In this document: piece by piece, positions 54,430 to 64,000 of the stretch | Layout: every line of letters starts with the position of its first letter | How positions within the stretch are numbered: position 1 is the first letter of the stretch | Assembly: GCF_002002905.1 (NCBI RefSeq) | Contig: NZ_CP019509.1 | Coordinates: 992,001 to 1,056,000, forward strand | Direction: 5' to 3' | From: Aquaspirillum sp. LM1 | GTDB lineage: Bacteria; Pseudomonadota; Gammaproteobacteria; Burkholderiales; Aquaspirillaceae | DNA length: 64,000 bases | Translations under genes and position numbers: made by a program | Notes under the pieces: model-generated | Seen by the model: only the letters and a program-made list of their open reading frames with translations | Database searches by the model: none | What the model was told of the DNA's origin: nothing

Positions 54430-54778
54430 AGATTTTTTGCTCACCGCTCAGGCGCTGCTACAGCAGCCCGGCGAAACGGTAGCGCGCAGTGCGGTCAGCC
54501 GCGCCTATTACGCGGCTTATCACGCCGCACTGACCTTCGCCAACACCCACGGCTGGCCCGATTGCCCTTACCAGACTGGCGTGCATGAGCAGCTGACTCA
54601 ACGTTTTGAGCGACAAGGCCAGCATTACAAAGCCTTGGCCATCATGTTGCGCAACTTGCGCAGCGCTCGTGTGAAGGCGGATTATGAGCTTGCCGCTACA
54701 CTCAATCCGCTAGACGCGCACACCCATGTGCAAACCGCCCAGCGCCTGCTGGACAAACTCGCCGCCGCCCCCGCCTAA
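54413..54778 (+). CDS. HEPN-domain protein (UPF0332-like), possible RNase toxin
   Basis: 121 residues, all helical. The motif VSRAYYAAYHAALTFA gives Arg30-x6-His37, the HEPN signature R-x(4-6)-H that forms an RNase site in dimers. RSARVKADYEL and the closing helix THVQTAQRLLDKL match the UPF0332 group. Such proteins usually pair with an MNT nucleotidyltransferase antitoxin. Here the partner is the TPR-like gene instead. It lies 3 bases before the convergent SDR gene. Confidence 0.82.
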   Translation: MPSSAEDFLLTAQALLQQPGETVARSAVSRAYYAAYHAALTFANTHGWPDCPYQTGVHEQLTQRFERQGQHYKALAIMLRNLRSARVKADYELAATLNPLDAHTHVQTAQRLLDKLAAAPA

Positions 54779-54781
54779 CCC

Positions 54782-55552
54782 TCACACAAACATCCCCCCC
54801 GACGCCTCCACCCGTTGCGCCGTCATCCACCCGGCATCCTCCGACAGCAGCGCCGCCGCCATGGTGCCAATATCGTCCGGCACACCCACGCGGCCCAGGG
54901 CGGTGTGGGCGGCCAGGTGGGCGTTGATGTGCGGGTTGTCGCGCACCAGGCCGCCGGCAAAGTCGGTTTCGATGGCGCCGGGGGCCAGGGTGTTGACGCG
55001 GATGCCGCGCGCGCCCAGTTCGCGGGCCAGGTAGCGGGTGAGCACTTCCACGCCGCCTTTCATGCTGGCGTAGGCGGCGTAGCCGGGCTGGCTGAAGCGG
55101 GTGAGGCCGCTGGAGAGGTTGAGGATGCGCCCGCCGTCGGCCAGCAGCGGCAGCAGCGCCTGCGTCAGAAAAAACGGCCCTTTCAGGTGGATGTTCATCA
55201 GCTGGTCAAACTGCGCTTCGCTGGTGTCGGCAAAGCTGGCGTGAATGCCAATGCCGGCGTTGTTCACCAGGCAATCCAGCTGTTCGCGTTGCCAGTGCTG
55301 GCGCAACGCCTGCGCCACCTGGCGGGCAAAGCCGGCAAACTGGCTGCTGTCGGCCACGTCCAGCGCCAAGGCTGCCGCCTGGCCACCCAGCGCCTGGATG
55401 TCGCGCACCACGGCATTGGCTTGTTCGGCCTGGTCGCGGTAGGTGAGGATCACATCCATGCCGCGCGCGGCCAGCGCCAGCGCGGTGTGGCGGCCCAGGC
55501 CACGGCTGGCACCGGTGATCAGGGCAATCTTGCGGGAAGAAGAGGCGTGCAT
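54782..55552 (-). CDS. Short-chain dehydrogenase/reductase
   Basis: 256 residues. Cofactor loop TGASRGLGRHTALALAARG, NNAG, catalytic Ser in ILNLSSGLTRF, and Tyr-x-x-x-Lys in YAAYASMKGGV. TYRD after the second strand fits NADP preference. Ends ASGGMFV. Divergent from the LysR gene at 55679, which likely controls it. The layout repeats the LysR/SDR pair at 39.6-41.4 kb, but the two SDRs are not close copies. Confidence 0.92.
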   Translation of the reverse strand: MHASSSRKIALITGASRGLGRHTALALAARGMDVILTYRDQAEQANAVVRDIQALGGQAAALALDVADSSQFAGFARQVAQALRQHWQREQLDCLVNNAGIGIHASFADTSEAQFDQLMNIHLKGPFFLTQALLPLLADGGRILNLSSGLTRFSQPGYAAYASMKGGVEVLTRYLARELGARGIRVNTLAPGAIETDFAGGLVRDNPHINAHLAAHTALGRVGVPDDIGTMAAALLSEDAGWMTAQRVEASGGMFV

Positions 55553-55678
55553 ATCAGGCTCCGTCGGGTGGGTGAAGGGATGGCAGCAGTGTATTGCTGG
55601 CTGATGGACGGATAAATCTGGGGGTTCTGGTTATACTGTTCGCCCAGACTGAACAATCTTTTTCTGACAGGCCGCCCG

Positions 55679-56581
55679 ATGGAACAGCTAGAGCGCATGC
55701 GCGTGTTTGTGCGCGTGGCCGATTTGGCCAGCTTTACCCAGGCCGCGCACAGCTTGGGCCTGCCCAAGGCCAGTGTGTCCAGCGCGGTGCAGCAGTTGGA
55801 GGCACACCTGGGCGCGCGGCTTTTGCAGCGCACCACCCGCCGGGTGCAGCTCAGCGACGATGGCCGGCTGTATTACGAGCGTTGCCGCGATGTGCTGGCC
55901 GATGTGGACGAGCTGGACAGCTTGTTTCGCTGTGACGATGCGCCGCTGACGGGCCGGGTGCGGGTGGATATGCCGGCGGGGGTGGCGCGCCATGCGGTGT
56001 TGCCGCGTCTGGCCGAGTTTCTGGCTCGCCACCCCGGCCTGAGCGTGGAGCTGAGCAGCGTGGACCGGCGGGTGGAGGTGCTGCGCGAGGGGTTTGACTG
56101 TGTGCTGCGGGTGGGCGCGCTGCACGACAGCACGCTGGTGGCGCGCCGGCTGGGCGTGCTGCGCCAGATCAACTGCGCCAGCCCGGCCTATCTGGCCCGC
56201 CATGGCCTGCCAGAGACGCTGGCTGATCTGGCCCGCCATCAGCTGGTGCATTACACCCCCGGCCTGGGCGGCAAGCCGGCTGGCTTTGAATATCAGGACG
56301 CCGACGGCGTGCTGCGCACGGTGGCGATGGCCGGCGCGCTGACGGTTAACGCCACCGATGCCTACACCGCCGCCTGCCTGGCCGGGCTGGGCCTGATTCA
56401 GGTTCCGCTGGCCGGCGTGCGCGGCCACTTGCAACGCGGCGAGCTGGTGCAGGTGCTGCCCGACTGCTACCCGCCCACGCTGCCGGTGCATCTGCTCTAC
56501 CCCAACCGCCGCCACCTGCCGCGCCGGGTGCGGGCGTGGATGGACTGGCTGGTGGAGGTGATGGCGGATTATCTGGCTTAA
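55679..56581 (+). CDS. LysR-family transcription regulator
   Basis: 300 residues. Winged helix MRVFVRVADLASFTQAAHSLGLPKASVSSAVQQLE; the effector domain begins with GRVRVDMPAGVARHAVLPRLAEFLARHPGLSVEL. It belongs to the group common beside SDR genes (the divergent 54782-55552). Its stop overlaps the 3' end of the convergent chorismate mutase gene by 4 bases. Confidence 0.93.
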   Translation: MEQLERMRVFVRVADLASFTQAAHSLGLPKASVSSAVQQLEAHLGARLLQRTTRRVQLSDDGRLYYERCRDVLADVDELDSLFRCDDAPLTGRVRVDMPAGVARHAVLPRLAEFLARHPGLSVELSSVDRRVEVLREGFDCVLRVGALHDSTLVARRLGVLRQINCASPAYLARHGLPETLADLARHQLVHYTPGLGGKPAGFEYQDADGVLRTVAMAGALTVNATDAYTAACLAGLGLIQVPLAGVRGHLQRGELVQVLPDCYPPTLPVHLLYPNRRHLPRRVRAWMDWLVEVMADYLA

Positions 56582-56847
56582 GCTTGGCTGCCCTGCGCCT
56601 GCCACTGCGCGTGTTCCTCGCGAATAAACGCCTCAATCATCGCCCGCCATACCGCTTCCACCACCTCGGGTGAGGCACCCTGTTGTTGCGCCAGCGTGCG
56701 CACCTTGTCCAGCACCTGTGCCACCCGCTGCGGGGCGGCTACGTCGTCGGCGCTGCGCTTGAAGCCCGCCGCCTGCGCCACATAGCCGCCGCGCTCGGCA
56801 ATCAGCGCCACCAGTTGGCAGTCGATGCGGTCGATGTGCTGGCGCAC
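56578..56847 (-). CDS. Chorismate mutase, AroQ type (monofunctional)
   Basis: 89 residues from GTG 56847: MRQHIDRIDCQLVALIAERGGYVAQAAGFK, then APQRVAQVLDKVRTLAQ and EAVWRAMIEAFIREEH, the three-helix AroQ fold that converts chorismate to prephenate (or acts as an isochorismate-pyruvate lyase relative). The in-frame codons just upstream read CTSLDE, which family members usually have, yet there is no ATG: only ATA (56895) and CTG codons before the TAA at 56922. The true start is uncertain and may be non-AUG. Confidence 0.85.
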   Translation of the reverse strand: MRQHIDRIDCQLVALIAERGGYVAQAAGFKRSADDVAAPQRVAQVLDKVRTLAQQQGASPEVVEAVWRAMIEAFIREEHAQWQAQGSQA

Positions 56848-56968
56848 TTCGTCCAGTGAGGTACAGAGGGGGAGGGGATGCGGGGTGGCGGTTATGGCTG
56901 GGCCTTTCAGTGTGCGGCGTTAACCAGATCAATGCCAAGGGGTGGACTAAGCATGCAGCAACATACAT

Positions 56969-57003
56969 AAAAAAACCCCCTGCCATGTGACAGGGGGTTT
57001 TTT
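56969..57003. terminator. Bidirectional terminator downstream of purL
   Basis: AAAAAAACCCCCTG, short loop, CAGGGGGTTTTTT: perfect stem with A-run and T-run on either side. Confidence 0.9.
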
Positions 57004-57040
57004 ATGGCCAGAACACTCACACCCGATAAACCCGGTTCCT

Positions 57041-57076
57041 AACGGCTATCCCCTGCCTGAGCGGGGGATAGCCGTT
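57041..57076. terminator. Strong stem-loop directly after purL
   Basis: Perfect 13-bp arms AACGGCTATCCCC and GGGGATAGCCGTT with a 10-base loop, 14 bases from the purL stop. Without a T-run on the minus strand it may protect the mRNA end rather than terminate; the site at 56969 would then finish the transcript. Confidence 0.6.
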
Positions 57077-57090
57077 TTGCCCATGCGGGC

Positions 57091-60000
57091 TTAGCCCAGC
57101 CAGGCGCGGGCGTTGGCAAACATGCGGAACCACGGGCTGTTTTCGCCCCAGTTATCCGGATGCCAGCTCATCTGCACGCTGCGGAACACCCGTTCCGGGT
57201 GCGGCATCATGATGGTGAAACGGCCATCGGCAGTGGTCAGGCCGGTGATACCATCGGGCGAGCCGTTCGGGTTGTGCGGGTAGGTTTCGGTTGGCTGGCC
57301 GGCAAAGTCGAGGTAGCGCATGGCCACCAAAGCCTGGGCGCGGTCAGCTTCGCTGGCAAACACGGCCCGGCCTTCGCCATGGCTGACCACCACCGGCACC
57401 TGGGTGCCGGCCATGCCGGCAAACAGGATGGACGGGCTGTCCGGCACTTCCACCATGGTGAAGCGTGCTTCGAACTGCTCAGACAGGTTGCGGCGGAACT
57501 TCGGCCAGTGTTGTGCGCCAGGAATGATTTCAGCCAGGTTGGACATCATCTGGCAGCCATTGCACACGCCCAGGGCAAACGAATCGCTGCGGGCAAAGAA
57601 GGCTTCAAATTCGGCGCGGGCCGCCGGGTTGAACAGAATGCTCTTGGCCCAGCCTTCGCCAGCACCCAGCACGTCGCCATAGCTGAAGCCGCCGCAGGCG
57701 GCCAGGCCGGCAAAACCACTCAGGGAGGCGCGGCCAGCGATGATGTCGCTCATGTGTACATCAATGGCGTCAAAGCCGGCGCGGTCAAACGCGGCGGCCA
57801 TTTCCAGCTGGCCGTTCACGCCTTGCTCACGCAGGATGGCCATGCGCGGGCGAGCCCCCACGTTGATGAACGGCGCAGCCGGGTTGTCGTCCAGATTGAA
57901 CGGCACCACGGCAAACAGCCCTTCACCGTCTTCGGCAATCTGGTCAAACTCGCTTTGTGCGCACTCGGGGTTGTCGCGCAGCGATTGCAGCTCGGCGCTG
58001 GTCAGGCTCCAGGTTTGCAACAGCTCGGTCAGCGTTTGATCAAACACCGTTTCGCCGCCCAGGCACAGCGTCAGCGAATCATGCTCGGCCACCGGCGCAC
58101 CCAGCAAGTGCAGGCAAGCGCCCAGCCCGGCCTGCATCAGGCGGGTAACCACAACTTCCAGTTGCTCAGCCTCGATTTGCAGCACCGCGCCCAGTTCTTC
58201 GTTAAACAAGGCGGTCAGCACATCGCCGTGCTCGCCCTGGGCTTTCACCAGGCTATCCAGCTCGACTACCATGCCGGCGCGGCTGGCAAAGCTCATTTCT
58301 GCCAGGGTGGTGAACAAGCCGCCGTCCGAGCGGTCGTGATAGGCCAGCACCAGACCGTCGGCGTTCAGGTCTTGCAGAGCATGGATAAATGCTTCGAGCT
58401 TTCTGGCATCCACCAGATCCGGCGCTTCGCCAGTCATCTGCTGGAACACCTGCGCATAGGCTGAGCCGGCCATGCGGCTGCGGCCTTCGCCCAGGTCCAC
58501 CAGCAGCAAGGCGGTTTCGGCAATGTTGGTGCGCAGTTGCGGGGTGAGCGTGCGGGTGACATCGTCCACGGCGGCAAAAGCCGACACAATCAGCGACAGC
58601 GGCGAGGTGACGCTGCGTTTTTCGCCGTTGGCTTCCCACACGGTTTTCATCGACAGCGAGTCCTTGCCCACCGGGATGGAGACTTTCAGCGACTGGCACA
58701 GCTCGGACACCGCCTTGACCGTGTCGTACAGCGCGGCATCTTCGCCGGGGTGGCCTGCGGCAGCCATCCAGTTGGCCGACAGCTTGATATTGCTCAGATT
58801 GCCCACCGGGGCAGCGGCAATGTTCAGCAGTGCTTCGGCCACTGCCATGCGTCCGGATGCCGGGGCATTGAATGCCGCCAGCGGGGTGCGCTCGCCCATG
58901 GCCATGGCTTCGCCGGCCAGGGTGTTGAAGCCCAGCGTGGTCACCGCCACGTCGGCCACCGGCACTTGCCACGGGCCCACCATCTGGTCGCGTGCGGTCA
59001 TACCGCCCACGCTACGGTCGCCAATGGTAATCAAAAAGTTTTTATTGGCCACCGAGGGCAGCATCAGCACACGGTAAGCGGCTTCGGCCAGTTCGTGGCC
59101 TTCGGTGGAGAACGGCGTCACCGGCGGCTGGCGGCGCTGCACGTCGCGGGTCATGCGCGGCGGCTTGCCCAGCAGCACGTCCAGGCTCATGTCCACTGCA
59201 TCCTGGCCCAGCAGGTCGTCGCGCACGCGCAGCTGTTTTTCGGCAGTGGCCACGCCCAGCACGGCAAACGGGCAGCGCTCGCGCTCGCACAGCGCGGTAA
59301 AGACAGCCAGATTGTCCGGATGAATGGCCAGCACGTAGCGCTCTTGCGATTCATTGCACCAGATTTGCATCGGCGACATGCCGGATTCTTCCAGCGGCAC
59401 CGCGCGCAGGTCGATCACCCCGCCACGATCCGAGCCGTGAATCAGCTCAGGCAAGGCATTGGACAAACCGCCCGCGCCAACGTCATGAATCGACAGAATC
59501 GGGTTGGCTTCGCCCAGTTGCCAGCAGCGGTCGATCACTTCCTGGCAGCGGCGTTCGATTTCCGGGTTGCCGCGCTGCACCGAATCAAAGTCCAGGTCTT
59601 CGGCGTTGGCACCAGTGTCCATCGACGAGGCTGCGCCGCCACCCAGGCCAATCAGCAGGCCAGGGCCGCCCAGCTGGATCAGCAGTGCGCCTTCCGGCAG
59701 TTCGTGCTTGTCGATGTGGTCGCCGTGAATATTGCCCAGGCCGCCGGCAATCATGATGGGCTTGTGGTAACCACGCATCTCGCCGTGGACTTCGGCTTCA
59801 AAGGTACGGAAATAGCCGGCCAGATTGGGGCGGCCAAATTCGTTGTTGAACGCCGCGCCGCCAATCGGGCCATCCAGCATGATTTGCAGCGCCGAGGCAA
59901 TGCGCGACGGCTTGCCGTAGGTCTGGCCTTCTTCGCCGTAGGCTTCCCACGGGTGGGTAAAGTCGGGAATGTTCAGGTTGGACACGGTAAAGCCGGTCAG

Positions 60001-61002
60001 GCCGGCCTTCGGGCGCGAGCCGCGACCGGTGGCACCTTCGTCGCGGATTTCGCCGCCCGAACCGGTGGACGCGCCAGGAAAGGGCGAAATGGCGGTCGGG
60101 TGGTTATGGGTTTCCACCTTCATCAGGATATGGGTGGGTTCCTGATGGAACTGATAGCGGTGTTCGCCAGCTGCCGGGTAGAAGCGCTCGATCGTGCGCC
60201 CTTCGATCACCGAGGAATTGTCCGAGTAAGCCACCAGCGTGCCGTGCGGGTGCGCCTTGTGGGTGTCGCGGATCATGCCGAACAGGGATTTGTCTTTCGG
60301 CTTGCCGTCGATGACAAACGTGGCGTTGAAGATCTTGTGGCGGCAGTGTTCCGAGTTGGCCTGGGCAAACATCATCAACTCAACGTCGGTCGGATTGCGG
60401 CTGATGGCGGTGAAGTTTTCCACCAGGTAATCAATTTCATCCGGCGACAGCGCCAGACCCAGCTCGCGGTTGGCGGCGTCCAGTGCATCGCGCCCACCGG
60501 CCAGCACGTCCACCGTGCGCAGCGGTTGCGGCGGCACATGGGTGAACAGCCGTTCGGCGTCGTCCAGGCGGGTCAGCACCTGCTCGGTCATCCGGTCATG
60601 CAGCAGGGCGCTCAATTGCTGGCGTTCGGCGTCGCTCAGTGGCTGCTCGCTGCTCACCCAGTAGGCCAGGCCACGCTCGATGCGGGTAATTTTGTCCAGG
60701 CCGCAATGGCGGGCAATGTCGGTGGCCTTGGACGACCACGGTGAAATGGTGCCGATGCGCGGCACGGTCAGAAACAGCTCACCTGCCGGGGCGTCAGCCA
60801 GGGCAGGCTCGCCGTAGGTGAGGATGCGCGTCAGCGTGGCCGATTCCGTCTCGCTCGGCAGGGCCGATACCTCGGCGAAATGCCAGTATTCCGCTGCCAC
60901 AGCCACCGGTGGCAAACCGGCCTCACTGATGGCACGATGCAGTTTGTCGGAACGGAATGCAGACAGCGCGGCACCGCCGCGAAGCTTGAGAATGGAAGGC
61001 AT
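57091..61002 (-). CDS. purL: Phosphoribosylformylglycinamidine synthase (FGAM synthase)
   Basis: 1303 residues from ATG 61002 ([21 protein letters not shown]); ATGs at 61023 and 61038 are possible but none has a good ribosome site. Large PurL: N-terminal PurS-like domain, linker, two PurM-like ATPase halves ([33 protein letters not shown]), and a C-terminal glutaminase with Cys in [13 protein letters not shown] and His-Glu in PHPERVF. It converts FGAR to FGAM in purine synthesis. Regulation is not evident, and I see no PurR-like operator. Confidence 0.98.
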   Translation of the reverse strand: MPSILKLRGGAALSAFRSDKLHRAISEAGLPPVAVAAEYWHFAEVSALPSETESATLTRILTYGEPALADAPAGELFLTVPRIGTISPWSSKATDIARHCGLDKITRIERGLAYWVSSEQPLSDAERQQLSALLHDRMTEQVLTRLDDAERLFTHVPPQPLRTVDVLAGGRDALDAANRELGLALSPDEIDYLVENFTAISRNPTDVELMMFAQANSEHCRHKIFNATFVIDGKPKDKSLFGMIRDTHKAHPHGTLVAYSDNSSVIEGRTIERFYPAAGEHRYQFHQEPTHILMKVETHNHPTAISPFPGASTGSGGEIRDEGATGRGSRPKAGLTGFTVSNLNIPDFTHPWEAYGEEGQTYGKPSRIASALQIMLDGPIGGAAFNNEFGRPNLAGYFRTFEAEVHGEMRGYHKPIMIAGGLGNIHGDHIDKHELPEGALLIQLGGPGLLIGLGGGAASSMDTGANAEDLDFDSVQRGNPEIERRCQEVIDRCWQLGEANPILSIHDVGAGGLSNALPELIHGSDRGGVIDLRAVPLEESGMSPMQIWCNESQERYVLAIHPDNLAVFTALCERERCPFAVLGVATAEKQLRVRDDLLGQDAVDMSLDVLLGKPPRMTRDVQRRQPPVTPFSTEGHELAEAAYRVLMLPSVANKNFLITIGDRSVGGMTARDQMVGPWQVPVADVAVTTLGFNTLAGEAMAMGERTPLAAFNAPASGRMAVAEALLNIAAAPVGNLSNIKLSANWMAAAGHPGEDAALYDTVKAVSELCQSLKVSIPVGKDSLSMKTVWEANGEKRSVTSPLSLIVSAFAAVDDVTRTLTPQLRTNIAETALLLVDLGEGRSRMAGSAYAQVFQQMTGEAPDLVDARKLEAFIHALQDLNADGLVLAYHDRSDGGLFTTLAEMSFASRAGMVVELDSLVKAQGEHGDVLTALFNEELGAVLQIEAEQLEVVVTRLMQAGLGACLHLLGAPVAEHDSLTLCLGGETVFDQTLTELLQTWSLTSAELQSLRDNPECAQSEFDQIAEDGEGLFAVVPFNLDDNPAAPFINVGARPRMAILREQGVNGQLEMAAAFDRAGFDAIDVHMSDIIAGRASLSGFAGLAACGGFSYGDVLGAGEGWAKSILFNPAARAEFEAFFARSDSFALGVCNGCQMMSNLAEIIPGAQHWPKFRRNLSEQFEARFTMVEVPDSPSILFAGMAGTQVPVVVSHGEGRAVFASEADRAQALVAMRYLDFAGQPTETYPHNPNGSPDGITGLTTADGRFTIMMPHPERVFRSVQMSWHPDNWGENSPWFRMFANARAWLG

Positions 61003-61005
61003 TGA

Positions 61006-61467
<462 letters not shown>

Positions 61468-61608
61468 CCGTCCACCCCCATCTGCCCCCGCCGGCCCCGG
61501 TGGGGGGCAGATGTTTCTGGCAGCTGTTTTTCTCTGGCAACACGCCACCCGGCCAGAGGGTCACTGCATCGCACGCGTGCTGCCGCTTCTCTCAAGGACA
61601 CGGCCATC

Positions 61609-62367
61609 ATGGCAATTGGCGCATTGATCATTGGCGACGAACTGCTTTCCGGCAAACGTCAGGACAAACACCTGGCACAGCTGATTCACCTCCTCAGCGC
61701 CAGAGGGCTGAAACTGGCCTGGGCCCAGTATCTGGGCGACGACCCGCAGCGCCTGCAAACCACCTTGCGCCAGACTTTTGCCAGCGACGATCTGGTGTTC
61801 AGCTTTGGTGGCATTGGTGCCACCCCGGACGACCACACCCGCGCCTGCGCCGCCGCCGCGCTGGATGTGCCGCTGGTCATTCACCCCGAAGGCAAAAAGC
61901 TGGTGGAAGCGCGCTTTGGCGCCGACGCCTACCCGCACCGGATCAATATGGTGAACATCCCGCAGGGCAGCCGGCTGATTGCCAATCCGGTAAACCAGAT
62001 GCCCGGCTTCAGCCTGCACCACCACCACTTTGTGCCCGGTTTTCCCAGCATGGCCTGGCCGATGATTGAAGACGTGCTCGACCGCGAATACCGCCATCTG
62101 TTTGCCAGCGCGCCGGATATCGAACTCACCGTGCTGGCGCTGCACGCCCGCGAAGGCGATTTGATCGATCTGATGCAGCAGATGGTCAGCCGTTACCCCG
62201 AGGTGCGTTTTTCCAGCCTGCCCAGCTTTGGCACCGACACTCTGCCACCGCATATCGAATTTGGCCTGACCGGCCAGGCCAGCCTCACCCGCGCCGCCAT
62301 GGACACCCTGGTGGGCGGCCTGCAAGCGCAAGGCTATGCACTGGGCGAAGTGATTCAGCGCAGCTGA
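61609..62367 (+). CDS. CinA N-terminal-like / molybdopterin-binding-fold protein
   Basis: 252 residues. The opening MAIGALIIGDELLSGKRQDKHLAQL and VFSFGGIGATPDDHTR are the MoCF-fold motifs of the competence/damage-inducible CinA family. The C-terminal nicotinamide-nucleotide amidase domain of full CinA is absent. Such stand-alone proteins are thought to act as nucleotide pyrophosphatases, but this is not certain. Its end overlaps the convergent amidase gene by 13 bases. Confidence 0.85.
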   Translation: MAIGALIIGDELLSGKRQDKHLAQLIHLLSARGLKLAWAQYLGDDPQRLQTTLRQTFASDDLVFSFGGIGATPDDHTRACAAAALDVPLVIHPEGKKLVEARFGADAYPHRINMVNIPQGSRLIANPVNQMPGFSLHHHHFVPGFPSMAWPMIEDVLDREYRHLFASAPDIELTVLALHAREGDLIDLMQQMVSRYPEVRFSSLPSFGTDTLPPHIEFGLTGQASLTRAAMDTLVGGLQAQGYALGEVIQRS

Positions 62368-63839
62368 TCCGGATCGGGCGGCGCTTGCCACGGCCCCAGC
62401 GCCGCTTCCACCTGAGCCCCCACCTGCAGCAAAGCCTCGTCCTGCCAGCGTCGGCCCACCAGCTGCAACCCCACCGGCACCCCCGCCACCGCGCCTGCCG
62501 GCAGGCTGAGCACCGGGCTGCCAGTCAGCGAAAACGGCGTGGTCAGGCTCAGGGTGGCTTCAATATACGGCAGCGACTGCCCGGCCACCGATAATGGCTT
62601 GGGCGGGCGCAGCGGATGCAGGGCAAATGCCGGATAGGCCGTGGTCAGCGCGGTAGGGCACAGCCAGGCGTCCCATTCGCCCAGAAACCCGTCCAGCGCG
62701 CTGATCAACTGCTCACGCCGGTTGAGCGCCCATTGAAACTGCCGCAGGTTTAGCCGGGTGCCGTGCAAAAATGCCCGGCTGAGCGGCGCATCGCGCGGCA
62801 ACAGCCCGGCGCTGTGCGCCATCAGCCAACGCTGCCAGCGCGGCAGGCCCAGGCCAATTTCACTGCCGGCCAGCCAGCCAAACGCCTGCCAGGCGGTGGC
62901 CCAGTCAAACCCGGCAGGCGCGCAACGCTGCACATCATGACCAGCAGCTTGCAGGCGCTGCACAGTGTGCGCCAGCGCCTGCGTGGTGCGCGCACACAGT
63001 GGCAGGCCGGCAAAGTCATCCCACCAGGCAATGCGCAGAGGCCGGTTAAGCGCCGGCAGACTGCGCCAGGGCAGCGGCGGCGTTTCGCTGTCCTGGCCAT
63101 CCGGGCCGACCAGCACGGGCAGCGCCAGTTGCAGGTCGGCCACGCGCCGGGCCAGCAGGCCAAACGACAGCAAATGGCGCACGCTGCGTTCTGCGCCGGG
63201 CAGATGCGGAATATGCCCGCTGCGCGGCAGGCGGTTTTCGCTGGCCTTGAACCCGGCCACGCCGCAATACGCGGCGGGAATCCGGATCGACCCGCCAATA
63301 TCGCTGCCCAGCTCCAGCAGAGAAAACCCCATGGCAATGGCCGCCGCGCTGCCGCCCGAGCTGCCCCCTGGCGTCAGCGTCGGGTTCCACGGGTTGCGAG
63401 TGGGGCCAAACAGCGGGCTCCAGCACTGAGGGTCGCCGGCCAGCTCAGACAAATTGCTCTTGCCCACCACCACCGCCCCAGCCGACTTGAGCCGGGCCAC
63501 CAGGCTGGCATCTTCAGGCGGCAGATAGTGGGCCAGCGCGGCATGGCTGCTGGTGGTGCGCAAACCCTGAGTGGCAAAGGCATCCTTGATCGACACCGGC
63601 AGCCCCAGCAGCGGCTGGGCGTCAAACCGCGCCACGCCCTGCACCAGCAGGGCATCTATCGCCGCCGCCACCCGCCGCGCCCTGGCTTCATCCAGCGTCA
63701 CCAGCGCGTTGATTGCCGGGTTATGCCGGGCAATCCGCGCCAGACACTGTTCCAGCAGCGCGCTGGCGCGCACTTCACCCGCCGCCAGCTGTTGCGCCGC
63801 CTGCGCCGCCCCCGGCGGCATGCTCAGCCCGGCGCTCAT
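62355..63839 (-). CDS. Amidase (amidase-signature family)
   Basis: 494 residues from ATG 63839 (MSAGLSMPPGAAQAAQQLAAG). Catalytic Lys in LPVSIKDAFATQG, the Ser-cis-Ser loop in TPGGSSGGSAAAIAMG, and nucleophile Ser in LGSDIGGSIRIPAAYCG. Hydrolyses an amide, substrate unknown. It is not GatA by context (no gatB/gatC). The start overlaps the stop of the preceding gene as ATGA, so both are on one transcript. Confidence 0.92.
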   Translation of the reverse strand: MSAGLSMPPGAAQAAQQLAAGEVRASALLEQCLARIARHNPAINALVTLDEARARRVAAAIDALLVQGVARFDAQPLLGLPVSIKDAFATQGLRTTSSHAALAHYLPPEDASLVARLKSAGAVVVGKSNLSELAGDPQCWSPLFGPTRNPWNPTLTPGGSSGGSAAAIAMGFSLLELGSDIGGSIRIPAAYCGVAGFKASENRLPRSGHIPHLPGAERSVRHLLSFGLLARRVADLQLALPVLVGPDGQDSETPPLPWRSLPALNRPLRIAWWDDFAGLPLCARTTQALAHTVQRLQAAGHDVQRCAPAGFDWATAWQAFGWLAGSEIGLGLPRWQRWLMAHSAGLLPRDAPLSRAFLHGTRLNLRQFQWALNRREQLISALDGFLGEWDAWLCPTALTTAYPAFALHPLRPPKPLSVAGQSLPYIEATLSLTTPFSLTGSPVLSLPAGAVAGVPVGLQLVGRRWQDEALLQVGAQVEAALGPWQAPPDPDQLR

Positions 63840-64000
63840 GCCTGGCCCGCCTGCGCCAGCAAGCCACGCGCCATCCGGCGCACGCTGGCGCGCACAATCA
63901 GCGTATGAAACGGCAGCACCGCCAGCAAATACAGCCAGCCCAGCCCATGATGCGGGCGCACCCCGGTGATGTGATGCAGCCGCCCGCCATCCACCCACAG
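63836..64000 (-). CDS. C-terminus of a DUF2867-like (SDR-fusion) protein, cut by window
   Basis: The last 54 residues are inside: LWVDGGRLHHITGVRP, then HHGLGWLYLLAVLPFHTLIV, RASVRRMARGLLAQAGQA and stop. A hydrophobic helix followed by RASVRRMAR is typical of DUF2867 tails, often fused to an NAD(P)-binding domain. The rest lies beyond base 64000. Confidence 0.6.
   Translation of the reverse strand: MWVDGGRLHHITGVRPHHGLGWLYLLAVLPFHTLIVRASVRRMARGLLAQAGQA

Noticed and set aside
54782-56581. SDR/LysR pair as a copy of the pair at 39.6-41.4 kb
   Set aside because: The layout is alike but both proteins differ clearly in sequence; this is a common gene arrangement, not a duplication.
56633-56986. 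117-residue minus-strand frame starting at an ATG before chorismate mutase
   Set aside because: It is in a different frame from the AroQ codons, crosses a terminator, and shows no domain.
58537-60744. 735-residue plus-strand frame
   Set aside because: Antisense shadow of purL in high-GC DNA; very rich in His, Gln and Arg with no recognisable domain.

Overview
The window is a stretch of a high-GC betaproteobacterial chromosome, most like the Neisseriales (Chromobacteriaceae/Neisseriaceae relatives). The grounds are gene order (rpoE-rse-degP / lepA-lepB-rnc-era-recO-pdxJ-acpS; tig-clpP-clpX-lon-HU-ppiD), the gene families, tRNA genes with encoded CCA, and a cluster of short palindromes with the layout of neisserial dRS3 elements (ATTCCC-N8-GGGAAT). 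Genus and species cannot be settled from the sequence alone.

Region 1 (1-9.6 kb) is a type I-E CRISPR-Cas locus: the 3' part of cas8e, then cse2, cas7e, cas5e, cas6e, cas1 and cas2, mostly overlapping. cas3 and the start of cas8e lie before base 1. After a short A/T-rich leader comes one array of 48 repeats and 47 spacers. Spacer 29 is split by a 1.12-kb IS630-family element whose transposase needs a -1 frameshift. The newest spacer (1) and spacer 19 are identical except at position 2, inside the target-recognition seed. Just past the array is a compact tRNA-like RNA candidate on the minus strand with its own -10 box.

Region 2 (9.8-23.3 kb) is minus-strand housekeeping. Read in transcription order it holds the sigma-E envelope stress operon (rpoE-rseA-rseB-rseC-degP), a small glutaredoxin-like gene, lepA, lepB, rnc, era, recO, pdxJ and acpS. 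Two membrane proteins (bestrophin-like and Bax-inhibitor-1-like) lie upstream, with a possible decayed IS200/IS605-type remnant between them and rpoE.

Region 3 (23.5-32.2 kb) is a plus-strand protein quality-control block: tRNA-Leu, tig, clpP, clpX, lon (with a close match to a sigma-32 promoter), HU, tRNA-Val, tRNA-Asp and ppiD.

Region 4 (32.2-48 kb) is mixed: an Rpn-family pseudogene, an rRNA methyltransferase, GNAT proteins, a spermidine-synthase-like protein, a very large TamB protein without TamA beside it, a LysR/SDR/aldo-keto reductase cluster, tRNA-Ser, a lipoprotein with a broken paralogous fragment, a KefB/YbaL-type antiporter, and about 1.3 kb of tandem palindrome-bearing repeats.

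Region 5 (48.2-64 kb) holds argS, then a candidate defence cassette: a 1179-residue alpha/beta-hydrolase + STAND (NB-ARC-like) NTPase + TPR protein, divergent from a helical-repeat protein and a HEPN protein that overlap each other. After that come an SDR/LysR pair, a chorismate mutase with an unclear start, purL, glnB, a CinA-like protein, an amidase, and the tail of a DUF2867-like protein. The hydrolase-STAND-TPR / HEPN cassette is the best candidate for a poorly described system here. The CRISPR array gives the richest record of past conflict.
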